Shown piece by piece: positions 26,101 to 32,950 of a stretch of 64,000 nt of DNA. Every line of letters begins with the position of its first letter. Position 1 is the first letter of the stretch. The position numbers and the translations under genes were made by a program. This DNA comes from Bacillus cereus (lineage in GTDB: Bacteria; Bacillota; Bacilli; Bacillales; Bacillaceae_G). The notes under the pieces are model-generated. The model saw nothing but the letters and a program-made list of their open reading frames with translations. It ran no database searches and was not told the origin of the DNA. The stretch is taken from contig NZ_CP089518.1 in the NCBI RefSeq assembly GCF_025917685.1, positions 1,861,001 to 1,925,000 of the forward strand, read 5' to 3'.

Positions 26101-27517
26101 TAGAAAAGACAATGCTAGGGAACGTGTTATTACACTGAATGGAAATGTAATACTTGATGGAAAGGCTTATTTAATTCCTTGGGTGAAACAAGACTTTAAA
26201 AATCCAACTTCTGATTCTGAAAAACTGTATCACTGGAATTTGGAAGGTGGTACAACTACTTGGACACTTCCAGATGAATATAAGGGTATATCTAATGTTT
26301 ATGTATACAAATTGACAGATCGCGGTAGAACAGATGTGAAAGAAGTCAAAGTCGTAAATAATAAGGTAACTTTGACAGCTAGTGCGGCAACGCCTTATGT
26401 TGTTGTACCAAAAAAAGATAAGGGCTTGGAAATCCTTGACTATGATTGGAGCAAGGGTGCTCATATATATGACGCTGGATTCAATACAGGAAAAATAAGT
26501 GCATATACAACTATTGAGGGTGATAACAAAGCTGTAAGCGCCATTAGAACGAATCAAACTGGAAGCAACCGTAATTTAAGTAGTGGAGATTACTATTTGA
26601 ATATTGATAGTCCATCAAAAGATACAACTGTTTCTCGTGTCCTTACTGGTTTGGAACCAGGAAAAGATTACGTAGCAGAGGTATATGTTGAAAACAATAG
26701 TGATGTCAAGGCCGGAATTACAGTAACAGGTGGGAAAGAAGACGTTAACAATTACACACTTCGCAGCCTGCAAAAGAACTATGTTAAGGCAGATTCACAT
26801 GCCTCAAATGATGGATACAATAGCAAAATGCAAATCATGCAAGTGAGCTTTACAGCTGTAACTAATAAAGCTAAATTAACTCTCAGCCGTGATTCTGGAA
26901 AAGGAAACACAAAATTTGATGATATTCGGATCGTTCAAAAGTCCTTAAAAAATAATGTCTCACCGACGGAATTTAAACAAGATTTTGAATCGGTGGTACA
27001 AGGAATTTACCCGTTTGTTATTGGTAACACAGAAGGTGTAGAAGACAACAGAATTCATTTGTCTGAATTGCATGCTCCATATACGCAAAAAGGATGGGCA
27101 GGTAAAAAATTAGTCGATGATGTATTAGGTGGGAATTGGTCCGTTAAAGTGAACACTGGAAACAAAGGTTTGTTATATCGTACCATTCCTCAAAATTATC
27201 GTTTCGAACCTGGAGTAACATATAAAGTATCATTTGACTATCAAACAACAGCAAATGCATATCGCTTTATTTCAGGGGATCAAGAAATTGATGTTCGAGA
27301 TATTGCGAATGCAAAGGGGTTGAGTGTGAATAACACTCTTACTGCATCTACTGACACAAAAACAGCAGAGTTTACTGTGACAGGTTCTGAGAACGGTCAA
27401 ACTTATGTTGGAATTTTCAGTGATGGAACTAGTTTAAACGGGGATACCGGAGCAGGTACGTTTATGTTAGATAATCTACGCATTGAAAGATTGGCTCCAG
27501 GGGGAGAGGCTCATTGA
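23144..27517 (+). CDS. Secreted GH101 endo-alpha-N-acetylgalactosaminidase
   Basis: 1457 residues, TTG start with AAAGGGGGAG 6 bases upstream. GH101 enzymes release intact Gal-beta-1,3-GalNAc from Ser/Thr of mucin-type glycoproteins. A signal peptide covers about residues 1-35 (hydrophobic core LLALVLIVPTFLVSMIV). Two related lectin-like domains follow (about 40-215 and 240-405), then a proline-rich linker, a beta-sandwich and the catalytic barrel. Asp828 in FIYLDVW is the likely nucleophile and Glu854 in RLTTEFGG the likely acid/base. The C-terminal 350 residues look like carbohydrate-binding beta-sandwiches. No LPXTG or membrane anchor is seen, so it should be released. It is flanked by its own promoter and a hairpin. 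Confidence 0.93.
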   Translation: MESKHFKRAFNTLLALVLIVPTFLVSMIVPLHVGAKVSNPWVTISSGGNEVNVLIEQNGKSYARLGAGAGNDNGAKAAIFQEQNKAAKESGTMAYTFTPETKGEDTRFGFYPHYIDNNNFVFVGYDSLGWFYEYKYQGKGDWLKTRPNVPLPEAGTSHSIKIDYSGTTMNITLDGKDLFGPVTLPNDVNNLLTGKEAVKLGAFGDKKSQVLIELGAAPSDGGTDPGDEKLVDITDNKLEEGDFKIISGDGKVTYNEDGSATFGVTSTQKNRIVYNQMKAIKNGVFEANVTTNTDKMNRFGLIYRVQNSSTYTYVGTGDTNDQYFGETFGPINNWTSMTSNVPLKAKQTYHLRLVFMDDVATLYIDGKKVDSWTLTGGVDQAGLLGFEKSRGAADITISNVKIKEYSAPKPPDTPPVEDTLKSKYMDVTIDQVFPRIVKYKVGDKVMSGQEAPVYGLKVNGGLYYPKVNFEKLNDSEVLYTLKVVDEMKNLDAVFKVSLKVNDNKVIYSFDEIKNNGSAKIETVEFADMNFISVNSEQKGAKAKLTNISTDVRKTGDVDVKVDSSMEEIGTSTKNYTAFLSTDELSAGVWSSSEVDGYKNLVANRYVNKNGAKAMGIGSSALYYQRDFMPEPQKNKPTIKIAIAKDLNNDNKADWQDAAIAYRDIMQDIKGYQDVNNNVGMRIAMNFGSQAQQPFLKTSDNVKKVALATDELGQAVILKGYANEGHDSGHPDYGDVGERMGGVKDLNTLIKEGRKYNTQFGVHINAQETYPEAKAFNNDFIDRPSSLGWGWLDQSYTINKLKDLYSGSRAKRLDELKTAAPDLDFIYLDVWYQNQWESNRIADQFKDRGWRLTTEFGGSMANYSTWQHWATDKNYGGPESKGINSEVLRFISNHQRDSWVLNWPEVGGTADHPLLGGFELAGFEGWQSDKNFDNFIRMTFDTNLPTKFLQKYYVTNWTDVEGDKSKTNLEKEIKLKDPSNGDVVDVTRKDNARERVITLNGNVILDGKAYLIPWVKQDFKNPTSDSEKLYHWNLEGGTTTWTLPDEYKGISNVYVYKLTDRGRTDVKEVKVVNNKVTLTASAATPYVVVPKKDKGLEILDYDWSKGAHIYDAGFNTGKISAYTTIEGDNKAVSAIRTNQTGSNRNLSSGDYYLNIDSPSKDTTVSRVLTGLEPGKDYVAEVYVENNSDVKAGITVTGGKEDVNNYTLRSLQKNYVKADSHASNDGYNSKMQIMQVSFTAVTNKAKLTLSRDSGKGNTKFDDIRIVQKSLKNNVSPTEFKQDFESVVQGIYPFVIGNTEGVEDNRIHLSELHAPYTQKGWAGKKLVDDVLGGNWSVKVNTGNKGLLYRTIPQNYRFEPGVTYKVSFDYQTTANAYRFISGDQEIDVRDIANAKGLSVNNTLTASTDTKTAEFTVTGSENGQTYVGIFSDGTSLNGDTGAGTFMLDNLRIERLAPGGEAH

Positions 27518-27585
27518 GTTTTTGAGGTAAAGAGCTTGATTCAAGTTGAAGGTTGTTTCATACTTAGAGTAACATCGTAAAGCAA

Positions 27586-27611
27586 AGGCCTATCTCCAAG
27601 GAGATAGGCCT
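27586..27611. terminator. Perfect hairpin downstream of the GH101 gene
   Basis: AGGCCTATCTCC and GGAGATAGGCCT are perfect 12 bp arms with a 2 nt loop. The following CATTGTG lacks a clean T tract, so termination is likely but not certain. Confidence 0.55.
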
Positions 27612-27698
27612 CATTGTGTTCATTGACCCATCGGAAACTTCTCTTGAAAAATCTCTTTCCCTTTGTATGTTTTTTTGTGAGTTTTTACAAATGAAAAG

Positions 27699-27759
27699 CA
27701 AGATGTCTAAAAAATACGACAAGATGTTTATTGTGAAAGAGTTTTTACATACGTATAAT
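27699..27759 (+). promoter_or_regulatory. AraC-type operator and promoter P3 of the galE'-galT unit
   Basis: CAAGAT half-sites begin at 27699 and 27720 (21 bp apart). The -35 is TTGTGA (27731-27736) and the -10 is a perfect TATAAT (27754-27759), with a 17 bp spacer. The stretch 27694-27738 is nearly identical to 11565-11609 of P1. Confidence 0.8.
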
Positions 27760-27774
27760 TTAACAAAATAGCTT

Positions 27775-27942
27775 GCAAAACGAGCGGGAAACCGAGGTGT
27801 GTTAATAGTTTGTTCGGAGAAAGCGATTCTTACATGAGGGTGGAGGCCAACTCGTACGGTTGTCCATAAAATTATAAAAGATGCATGGAACTGGCATCAC
27901 AACAACCCAAACGGCTATGAGGATAGAGGAGGTAAACGCTGA
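27775..27942 (+). pseudogene. 3' remnant of galE (UDP-glucose 4-epimerase)
   Basis: The frame reads KRAGNRGVLIVCSEKAIL, T, a TGA stop at 27835-27837, GWRPTRTVV, then HKIIKDAWNWHHNNPNGYED. This is the C-terminal signature of GalE (RRAGDPA…SSEKA…ELGW…DAWNW…NPNGY). About 280 N-terminal codons are missing and one stop interrupts the rest. Its own stop codon (TGA, 27940-27942) overlaps the galT ATG (27942-27944), so an ancestral galE-galT operon was translationally coupled. The deletion joins promoter P3 almost directly to this fragment. Confidence 0.85.
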
Positions 27943-29426
27943 TGATATATCAAGCTATCCAGCAGTTAATTGATAGTGCTATTGAAGTTCAATTGATTGA
28001 ACAAGAAGATGCAATATATACAAGGAATAAAATCCTTTCCTTACTTTGTTTAGATGACTTTGTAGTGGAAGCGTCAGCACCTGCAAAGAAAGCAATTTCG
28101 GAGTTATTGGAAGAGTTAATTGAATATGCTTGTATACATAAAGTCATCGAGGACGTACTGGACGAGAAGGAGATTTTAGCAAGTGCAATTATGGATGTTT
28201 TTATGTCCAAACCGTCCGCTATCAATGCTCTATTTTATGAAAAATACGAACAAAATCCGAAGGCTGCGACAGATTACTTCTATGAATCAAGTAAAAACAG
28301 CAACTATATCCAAATGAAGCAAATCGCCAAAAATATAAATTATAAAGTAAATACGGAATACGGTACCATTGATATAACGATTAACTTATCAAAGCCGGAA
28401 AAAGACCCCAAACAAATTGCAAGAGAAAAAGTATTGGAAAGTACGAGTTATCCAAAATGTTTACTCTGTATTGAGAATGAAGGATATGTGGGCAGAATTG
28501 GACATCCTGCGCGATCGAATCATCGTATGATTCATATGGACCTTACAGATGAAAGGTGGTTTCTGCAGTATTCTCCATATATATACTACAATGAACACTG
28601 TATTGTATTGTCCGCAGAACACCGTGATATGAAAATTGACCGCCAAGCCTTTTTACGTTTGTTAAAATTTGTAGAAAAATTCCCGCATTATTTTCTTGGC
28701 TCCAATGCAGATTTGCCAATTGTAGGAGGATCTATTCTAACACATGACCATTATCAAGGTGGAAACTATGAATTTGCAATGGCAAATTCATCGAATGACC
28801 TAATTTTTGAACTAACCAACTTTCCAGAAATCCAATGTTCTATTGTTAAATGGCCTATGTCAGTTATTCGCTTAAGAAGTAACGACATAGAACAAGTAGT
28901 AAATGCAGGGGAGTACATATTAGAGAGGTGGAAGGGATATAGTGATCCTTCTGTTAATATATTTGCATTTGTGAATGAAATTCCACATAATACGATTACT
29001 CCGATTGCACGCTACCGTAATGGTATGTACGAATTGGACCTTGTTTTGCGAAACAATTGTACAAGTGAAGAACATCCGCTGGGTATTTTTCACCCTCATG
29101 CGGAAGTACAGCATATTAAAAAGGAAAATATCGGCCTGATTGAAGTAATGGGGTTAGCTGTACTTCCTGCTCGTTTAAAAACAGAGCTTCGGGAAGTGGA
29201 AAAATTCTTACTTGATATTCCAAGTGATATTCAATCGCATCATATACGATGGGCAGAACAATTAAAAACTAAATATGGAAATCGGATAGATGAACAAAAT
29301 GTACAGGGGATTGTAAGAGAAGAGGTGGGATGGAAATTTGTACAGGCGCTTGAAGATGCTGGTGTTTTTAAACGAGACGAAGAAGGGGTATCGGCGTTTA
29401 AATGTTTTATTCAAACTTTAAATTAG
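27942..29426 (+). CDS. galT: Galactose-1-phosphate uridylyltransferase, Firmicutes-type
   Basis: 494 residues, matching the long Gram-positive GalT family rather than the 350-residue E. coli type. Family marks are GGSILTHDHYQGG (about 262-274), the preceding FVEKFPHYFLGSNADLPIV, and FHPHAEVQHIKKENIGLIEV near residue 385. It exchanges Gal-1-P with UDP-glucose to give UDP-galactose and glucose-1-P. In this island the Gal-1-P comes from the GH112 phosphorylase, so no galactokinase is needed. It is driven by P3. The adjacent galE is degraded, so UDP-galactose must be recycled by an epimerase elsewhere in the genome. Ribosome-binding site AGAGGAGG, within the galE remnant. Confidence 0.93.
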   Translation: MIYQAIQQLIDSAIEVQLIEQEDAIYTRNKILSLLCLDDFVVEASAPAKKAISELLEELIEYACIHKVIEDVLDEKEILASAIMDVFMSKPSAINALFYEKYEQNPKAATDYFYESSKNSNYIQMKQIAKNINYKVNTEYGTIDITINLSKPEKDPKQIAREKVLESTSYPKCLLCIENEGYVGRIGHPARSNHRMIHMDLTDERWFLQYSPYIYYNEHCIVLSAEHRDMKIDRQAFLRLLKFVEKFPHYFLGSNADLPIVGGSILTHDHYQGGNYEFAMANSSNDLIFELTNFPEIQCSIVKWPMSVIRLRSNDIEQVVNAGEYILERWKGYSDPSVNIFAFVNEIPHNTITPIARYRNGMYELDLVLRNNCTSEEHPLGIFHPHAEVQHIKKENIGLIEVMGLAVLPARLKTELREVEKFLLDIPSDIQSHHIRWAEQLKTKYGNRIDEQNVQGIVREEVGWKFVQALEDAGVFKRDEEGVSAFKCFIQTLN

Positions 29427-29490
29427 GAATGGACCTGGTAGTTATGGTGATTACAAAATGGCCTAATTATATGATAAGGGAGGTAATCAT

Positions 29491-29616
29491 ATGGGGAAGT
29501 GCGAGCATAAGCAACTACAGGAATTGAAACAGGTGGGTGGTCCTATATTAATAATGTGTATAAAATGTAATCAAATCCTTAAAGTATCCAAAGGGTCCAG
29601 TACAAAAATAAAGTAA
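29491..29616 (+). CDS. Small Cys-rich protein, possible zinc knuckle
   Basis: 41 residues, too short for usual callers. It has an excellent ribosome-binding site (AAGGGAGGT) 5 bases before the ATG. Cys4, His6, Cys23 and Cys26 (CEH…CIKC) form a pattern that could bind one zinc ion. The C-terminus is basic (KVSKGSSTKIK). It lies 64 bp after galT at the right edge of the island. I do not recognise a family, and expression is unproven. Confidence 0.5.
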   Translation: MGKCEHKQLQELKQVGGPILIMCIKCNQILKVSKGSSTKIK

Positions 29617-29726
29617 AAAAGAATGAAGCGCATGTATTCCTAACGGGTGAAAAAGTAATTGTTGGGATTATATATTTTCGTGTGTCAATGGTTTTGTAGA
29701 TCATTTATAGCGCCTGGATGTATATT

Positions 29727-29828
29727 GTAAGTATGATGGAACATACGGGGGGAGTAACATTGCAGGAAATGGATGATTTAGCAGTGGGTGATGAACGAAA
29801 TCCTCACTGATTAAAGTTTTACTTTATT
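29727..29828 (+). pseudogene. Junction debris: DinB gene fragment fused to a bcr1 3' fragment
   Basis: 29727-29780 reads SMMEHTGGVTLQEMDDL, close to SMMEHTRAVTLQEI of the intact DinB gene at 33495-34022, and the DNA is also similar. At 29781-29828 it changes to the last part of a bcr1 element (GCAGTGGGTGATGAAC… to TTTTACTTTATT). Neither piece is functional. They fill most of the gap before arsR. The interval 29617-29726 holds nothing I can identify. Confidence 0.65.
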
Positions 29829-29842
29829 AAAAGAATAGAAAA

Positions 29843-29952
29843 TACTAAAAAACATCTCATATGAATATGAGATGTTTTTTAGTATGGTTCTGTCGCATGT
29901 ATTACAACATCTAATAAACCAGGGAATCGAGCATTTAAATCTTCTTCACGAA
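29843..29952. repeat. Right copy of the 110 bp island-edge repeat
   Basis: This is the intact arsR 3' end plus terminator hairpin (29847-29880). It matches 8280-8389 in direct orientation at a constant offset of 21563 bp, with 7 mismatches. Confidence 0.85.
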
Positions 29953-30187
29953 TTGAAATGAAACGTTGAGTTCCTTCAAGGCGTGTATACATAACACCTG
30001 ATTCACGTAAAACTTTGAAATGATGAGATAAAGTTGATTTCGCGATAGGGATGTTTAATGAGCCACAAGATTGTTCGCTTTTCTCAAGTAACATATTTAC
30101 AATTTGTAAACGGATTTGATCGCTAAGTGCATATAAGACGGAAGAGAATTGAATTTCTTCTCGATTTGGATGATAGAGTGTACGCAT
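29879..30187 (-). CDS. ArsR-family winged-helix repressor
   Basis: 102 residues. The HTH core reads YALSDQIRLQIVNMLLEKSE and then PIAKSTLSHHFKVLRESGVM, the standard ArsR/SmtB recognition helix. There is no clear CXC metal motif; one Cys (Cys41 region, EQSCGSLNI) is present. It is divergent from the aldo/keto reductase gene and shares with it a 42 bp palindrome that should be its operator. It likely represses itself and the reductase/MFS pair. The inducer is unknown. An AGGTG site precedes the ATG. Its 3' end has a truncated twin at the far side of the island. Confidence 0.88.
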   Translation of the reverse strand: MRTLYHPNREEIQFSSVLYALSDQIRLQIVNMLLEKSEQSCGSLNIPIAKSTLSHHFKVLRESGVMYTRLEGTQRFISIREEDLNARFPGLLDVVIHATEPY

Positions 30188-30240
30188 TTTTTCACCTGCT
30201 CGTATAAGTTAAGTTATTTGCACTATAACATATAAAGTGG

Positions 30241-30282
30241 TATATTTCTATTGTTCGAATATAATCGAACAATAGAAATATA
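30241..30282. promoter_or_regulatory. Large palindromic operator between arsR and the aldo/keto reductase gene
   Basis: Perfect 18 bp arms (TATATTTCTATTGTTCGA and its complement, 30265-30282) are separated by 6 bp. It is centred in the divergent promoter region, 13-54 bases before the reductase ATG. Confidence 0.75.
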
Positions 30283-30294
30283 GGGGGAGAAAAA

Positions 30295-31230
30295 ATGAAG
30301 TACACAAAATTGCAAAAGGCAGGACTAAATATTTCTAAGTTGGGGTTAGGAACGAATGCAGTAGGGGGACATAATTTATACACTGATGTGAATGAGGAAG
30401 AAGGAAAGCGATTAATAGAAGAAGCTATTCAGCAAGGTATCACATTTTTTGATACAGCGGATTCATATGGTTTCGGTAGATCAGAGGAATTGGTAGGAGA
30501 AGTATTGAAAGGAAAACGCTACGAATTTGTACTTGCTACAAAAGGTGGAATTCAGCCGTTATTAAATGGAGAAACGTATATTAACAATGAGCCAAGCTAT
30601 TTAAGAAATGCTGTGGAAAATAGCTTAAGAAGATTACAAACTGATTATATTGATTTATATTATTTACATTTTACAAATCCTGAAACAAGTTACATAGATT
30701 CAATTGGAGAGCTTACCCGTTTAAAGGAAGAGGGGAAAATTCGTTCGATTGGGATTTCAAATGTAAGTGTAGAACAATTAAAAGAAGCAAATCGATATGG
30801 AGATATAGATGTTGTACAAGCGCCTTACAATATGTTAAATCGTACTGCTGGGGAAGAACTATTGCCGTATTGTATTGAAGCAGATATTTCATTTATTCCG
30901 TATGGACCTCTTGCATTTGGAATATTAGGTGGTAAATATACAGAAGATTTTAAATTGAATGAAGGTGATTGGCGCCAAAGTGTAAGTTTATTTGAAGAAA
31001 ATACATATAAGAGTAACTTTAAGAAAGTTGAAAGGCTAAAAGGTATAGCTAATGAAAATAATATAGAAGTGTCTCATTTAGCGTTAGCATGGTTATTAAA
31101 CAAAGAAGGAATTGATACTGTTATTCCTGGTGGGAAACGGGCAGAGCAAATAAGAGAAAGTGTAAAAGCAGTGGACGTTTCATTGAATAAAAAGATTATG
31201 AAAGAAATCGAATCTATTTTAGAAGATTAG
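30295..31230 (+). CDS. Aldo/keto reductase
   Basis: 311 residues, a (beta/alpha)8 NADPH-dependent oxidoreductase. Visible marks are the catalytic Asp-Tyr in FFDTADSYGFGRSEELVGE, the Lys in VLATKGG, the His of YYLHFTNP, and the C-terminal cofactor site VIPGGKRAEQIRESV. It belongs to the YghZ/IolS-like group; the physiological aldehyde or ketone is unknown. Ribosome-binding site GGGGGAG. It lies downstream of the palindromic operator and is followed after 50 bp by an MFS gene, so the two probably form an ArsR-controlled operon. Confidence 0.9.
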   Translation: MKYTKLQKAGLNISKLGLGTNAVGGHNLYTDVNEEEGKRLIEEAIQQGITFFDTADSYGFGRSEELVGEVLKGKRYEFVLATKGGIQPLLNGETYINNEPSYLRNAVENSLRRLQTDYIDLYYLHFTNPETSYIDSIGELTRLKEEGKIRSIGISNVSVEQLKEANRYGDIDVVQAPYNMLNRTAGEELLPYCIEADISFIPYGPLAFGILGGKYTEDFKLNEGDWRQSVSLFEENTYKSNFKKVERLKGIANENNIEVSHLALAWLLNKEGIDTVIPGGKRAEQIRESVKAVDVSLNKKIMKEIESILED

Positions 31231-31280
31231 TTGAAAAGAGGGGTAGTGCCCTCTTTTTTATATAAAAGGAGAAGGTCTAA

Positions 31281-32456
31281 ATGAACAGAGTACTAGCTGT
31301 ATTCTTTATGATAATGTTTATGATTGGTACGGATACATTTTTAATTTCACCACTTTTGCCAACTTTACAACAGGTGTATCATGTTTCAACTGAGTTGTCA
31401 GGATGGATGGTTAGTTCATATGCTTTAGGATATGCTGGATTTGCGCTAATCGCTGGTCCTATATCAGATGGATTAAACAGAAAAAAAGTAATGATACTAG
31501 GTATGATTTTTTTCGCAATTAGTACGTTTTTGTGCGGAATTGCACCTAGTTTTTTATGGATGCTAATTTTTCGGTTTTTAGCAGGTGTAAGTGCAGCGTT
31601 TGTATCTCCGCAAGTGTGGGCATCTATTCCACTACTTATAGAGAAGAAGCAAATTGTGAAAGCGATTGGGATTGCAACAGCAGGGTTATCAATCTCCCAA
31701 ATTTTAGGGCTGCCAATTGGAGCATATTTAGCAACGATACATTATACAACACCATTCTTCGTTATTGGTATATTATCAGCACTACTTGTCGTTCTTATTT
31801 ATGTTACATTACCAGAAATACAGCCAGTTCAAATAGGTGGAAATGAAAAAAATATATTAAAGCGCTATAAACAATTACTTAGAGAATCAAAGGTTTCACT
31901 TTCTTATTTTGCATATTTTGTTTTTCAAACTGGTAATTTTGCAGCATTTTCATTCTTTGGTGTGTGGCTTTCCAGTCAATTTGGCTTACAAGTTCATGAA
32001 GTAGGTACAGCTATGCTCGTATTAGGATTAGGAAATTTAACTGGTAACATTTTTGGGCCGAGAATCGTAAATAAAATTGGTTATAACCTTTCTTTCTATG
32101 GTGGAATTGTATTTACAGCAGTGCTATATGTCATACTTCCTCATTTAAAGAACATTATATTTGTAGAGTTATTTTTCTTTGTTTTATTTTTTGTGACAGG
32201 AATTTTGTTTGTATTGATGATGGGGCGCTTACAAAATATGTCTAGTATAGCAAGAGGAACAGGAGCCGCTCTAGCTAATGCTTCTATGTATATTGGTCAA
32301 ATGATTGGAGCGGCAATAGCAGGAATGTTATTTGCAGCATCTCACAATTTTATACTTGTAGGTAGTTTTACTGCTTTACTATATATAGGAGCTTTATTTT
32401 TGTTTAGAAAAAGTGAAAAGCTTAATGAAGATAGTGAAACAGGAATTGCATCATAA
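31281..32456 (+). CDS. Major facilitator superfamily efflux transporter
   Basis: 391 residues with 12 predicted membrane helices. The loop 2-3 motif is GPISDGLNRKKVMILG, and the segment GIATAGLSISQILGLPIGAY in helix 5 resembles the drug/H+ antiporter motif C. It is similar to the AraJ/YdhP-type exporters. It probably exports a small toxic compound together with the reductase encoded upstream (inference from the operon). Ribosome-binding site AAGGAGAAGG. Confidence 0.88.
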   Translation: MNRVLAVFFMIMFMIGTDTFLISPLLPTLQQVYHVSTELSGWMVSSYALGYAGFALIAGPISDGLNRKKVMILGMIFFAISTFLCGIAPSFLWMLIFRFLAGVSAAFVSPQVWASIPLLIEKKQIVKAIGIATAGLSISQILGLPIGAYLATIHYTTPFFVIGILSALLVVLIYVTLPEIQPVQIGGNEKNILKRYKQLLRESKVSLSYFAYFVFQTGNFAAFSFFGVWLSSQFGLQVHEVGTAMLVLGLGNLTGNIFGPRIVNKIGYNLSFYGGIVFTAVLYVILPHLKNIIFVELFFFVLFFVTGILFVLMMGRLQNMSSIARGTGAALANASMYIGQMIGAAIAGMLFAASHNFILVGSFTALLYIGALFLFRKSEKLNEDSETGIAS

Positions 32457-32494
32457 AGCCTTTAAAAATAAATCGGGGAAATCCAAAACAATAA

Positions 32495-32521
32495 AAAATC
32501 CCTAAAGAGATAGGGATTTAT
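32495..32521 (+). terminator. Rho-independent terminator after the MFS gene
   Basis: AAATCCCTA and TAGGGATTT arms around a short loop, then TATAT. Confidence 0.6.
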
Positions 32522-32625
32522 ATATCGGCATATCGTTCCTTGGAAAAGGATATACCTAGTTTACTATATTGAAGTACATACGGTTGTGAAATAGATATGA
32601 AAGTAATGTGAAAAATGCCGTAATA

Positions 32626-32657
32626 AAAAGCACTGTTTTAGCTAAAACAGTGCTTTT
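32626..32657. terminator. Bidirectional terminator
   Basis: A 32 bp perfect palindrome with arms AAAAGCACTGTTTTAG/CTAAAACAGTGCTTTT. It overlaps the 3' end of the minus-strand gene that follows. Confidence 0.75.
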
Positions 32658-32866
32658 CTCTTTGATTGAACAGTTGCTGCATTTTCATCATGTATTCCTG
32701 CATCATCAACAATTCGTTTTTTAGCTTTATTTAATAGATGGTTTACTGCTTCACCAAAATAGTTAGCTTCGCTTTTTGTGCGGGCTTCTCGTAAACATTT
32801 ATAGTTTTCTAGCAGTTCCTCTTTTTCGGTGTTTGTTAAGAAATCTTCTATTTTCTTTTTTGTCAT
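32642..32866 (-). CDS. Hypothetical small charged protein
   Basis: 74 residues from the ATG at 32864-32866, preferred because AAAGGGTG lies upstream; an in-frame reading to 32899 has no such site. It begins MTKKKIEDFLTNTEKEELLE and ends ATVQSKRKALF. It is rich in Lys/Glu and probably all-helical. The ASEANYFGEAVNHLLNKAKK-like middle suggests a short helical hairpin. I do not recognise a characterised family, though such proteins are common in the B. cereus group. Confidence 0.65.
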   Translation of the reverse strand: MTKKKIEDFLTNTEKEELLENYKCLREARTKSEANYFGEAVNHLLNKAKKRIVDDAGIHDENAATVQSKRKALF

Positions 32867-32950
32867 ACGAAACACCCTTTCTTCTGACAAACGACGCAAT
32901 AGAAAATATTTATTTTTTATTATAACAATAATTTTTAAAGAAAGTATAGA

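Noticed and set aside
26171..26557. Long minus-strand frame inside the GH101 gene
   Set aside because: It is antisense to a strongly supported enzyme and has no start signals or family features.
29620..29726. Possible insertion-sequence end near ATTCCTAACGGGTG
   Set aside because: No inverted partner and no transposase remnant could be found on this side, so it is left unassigned.
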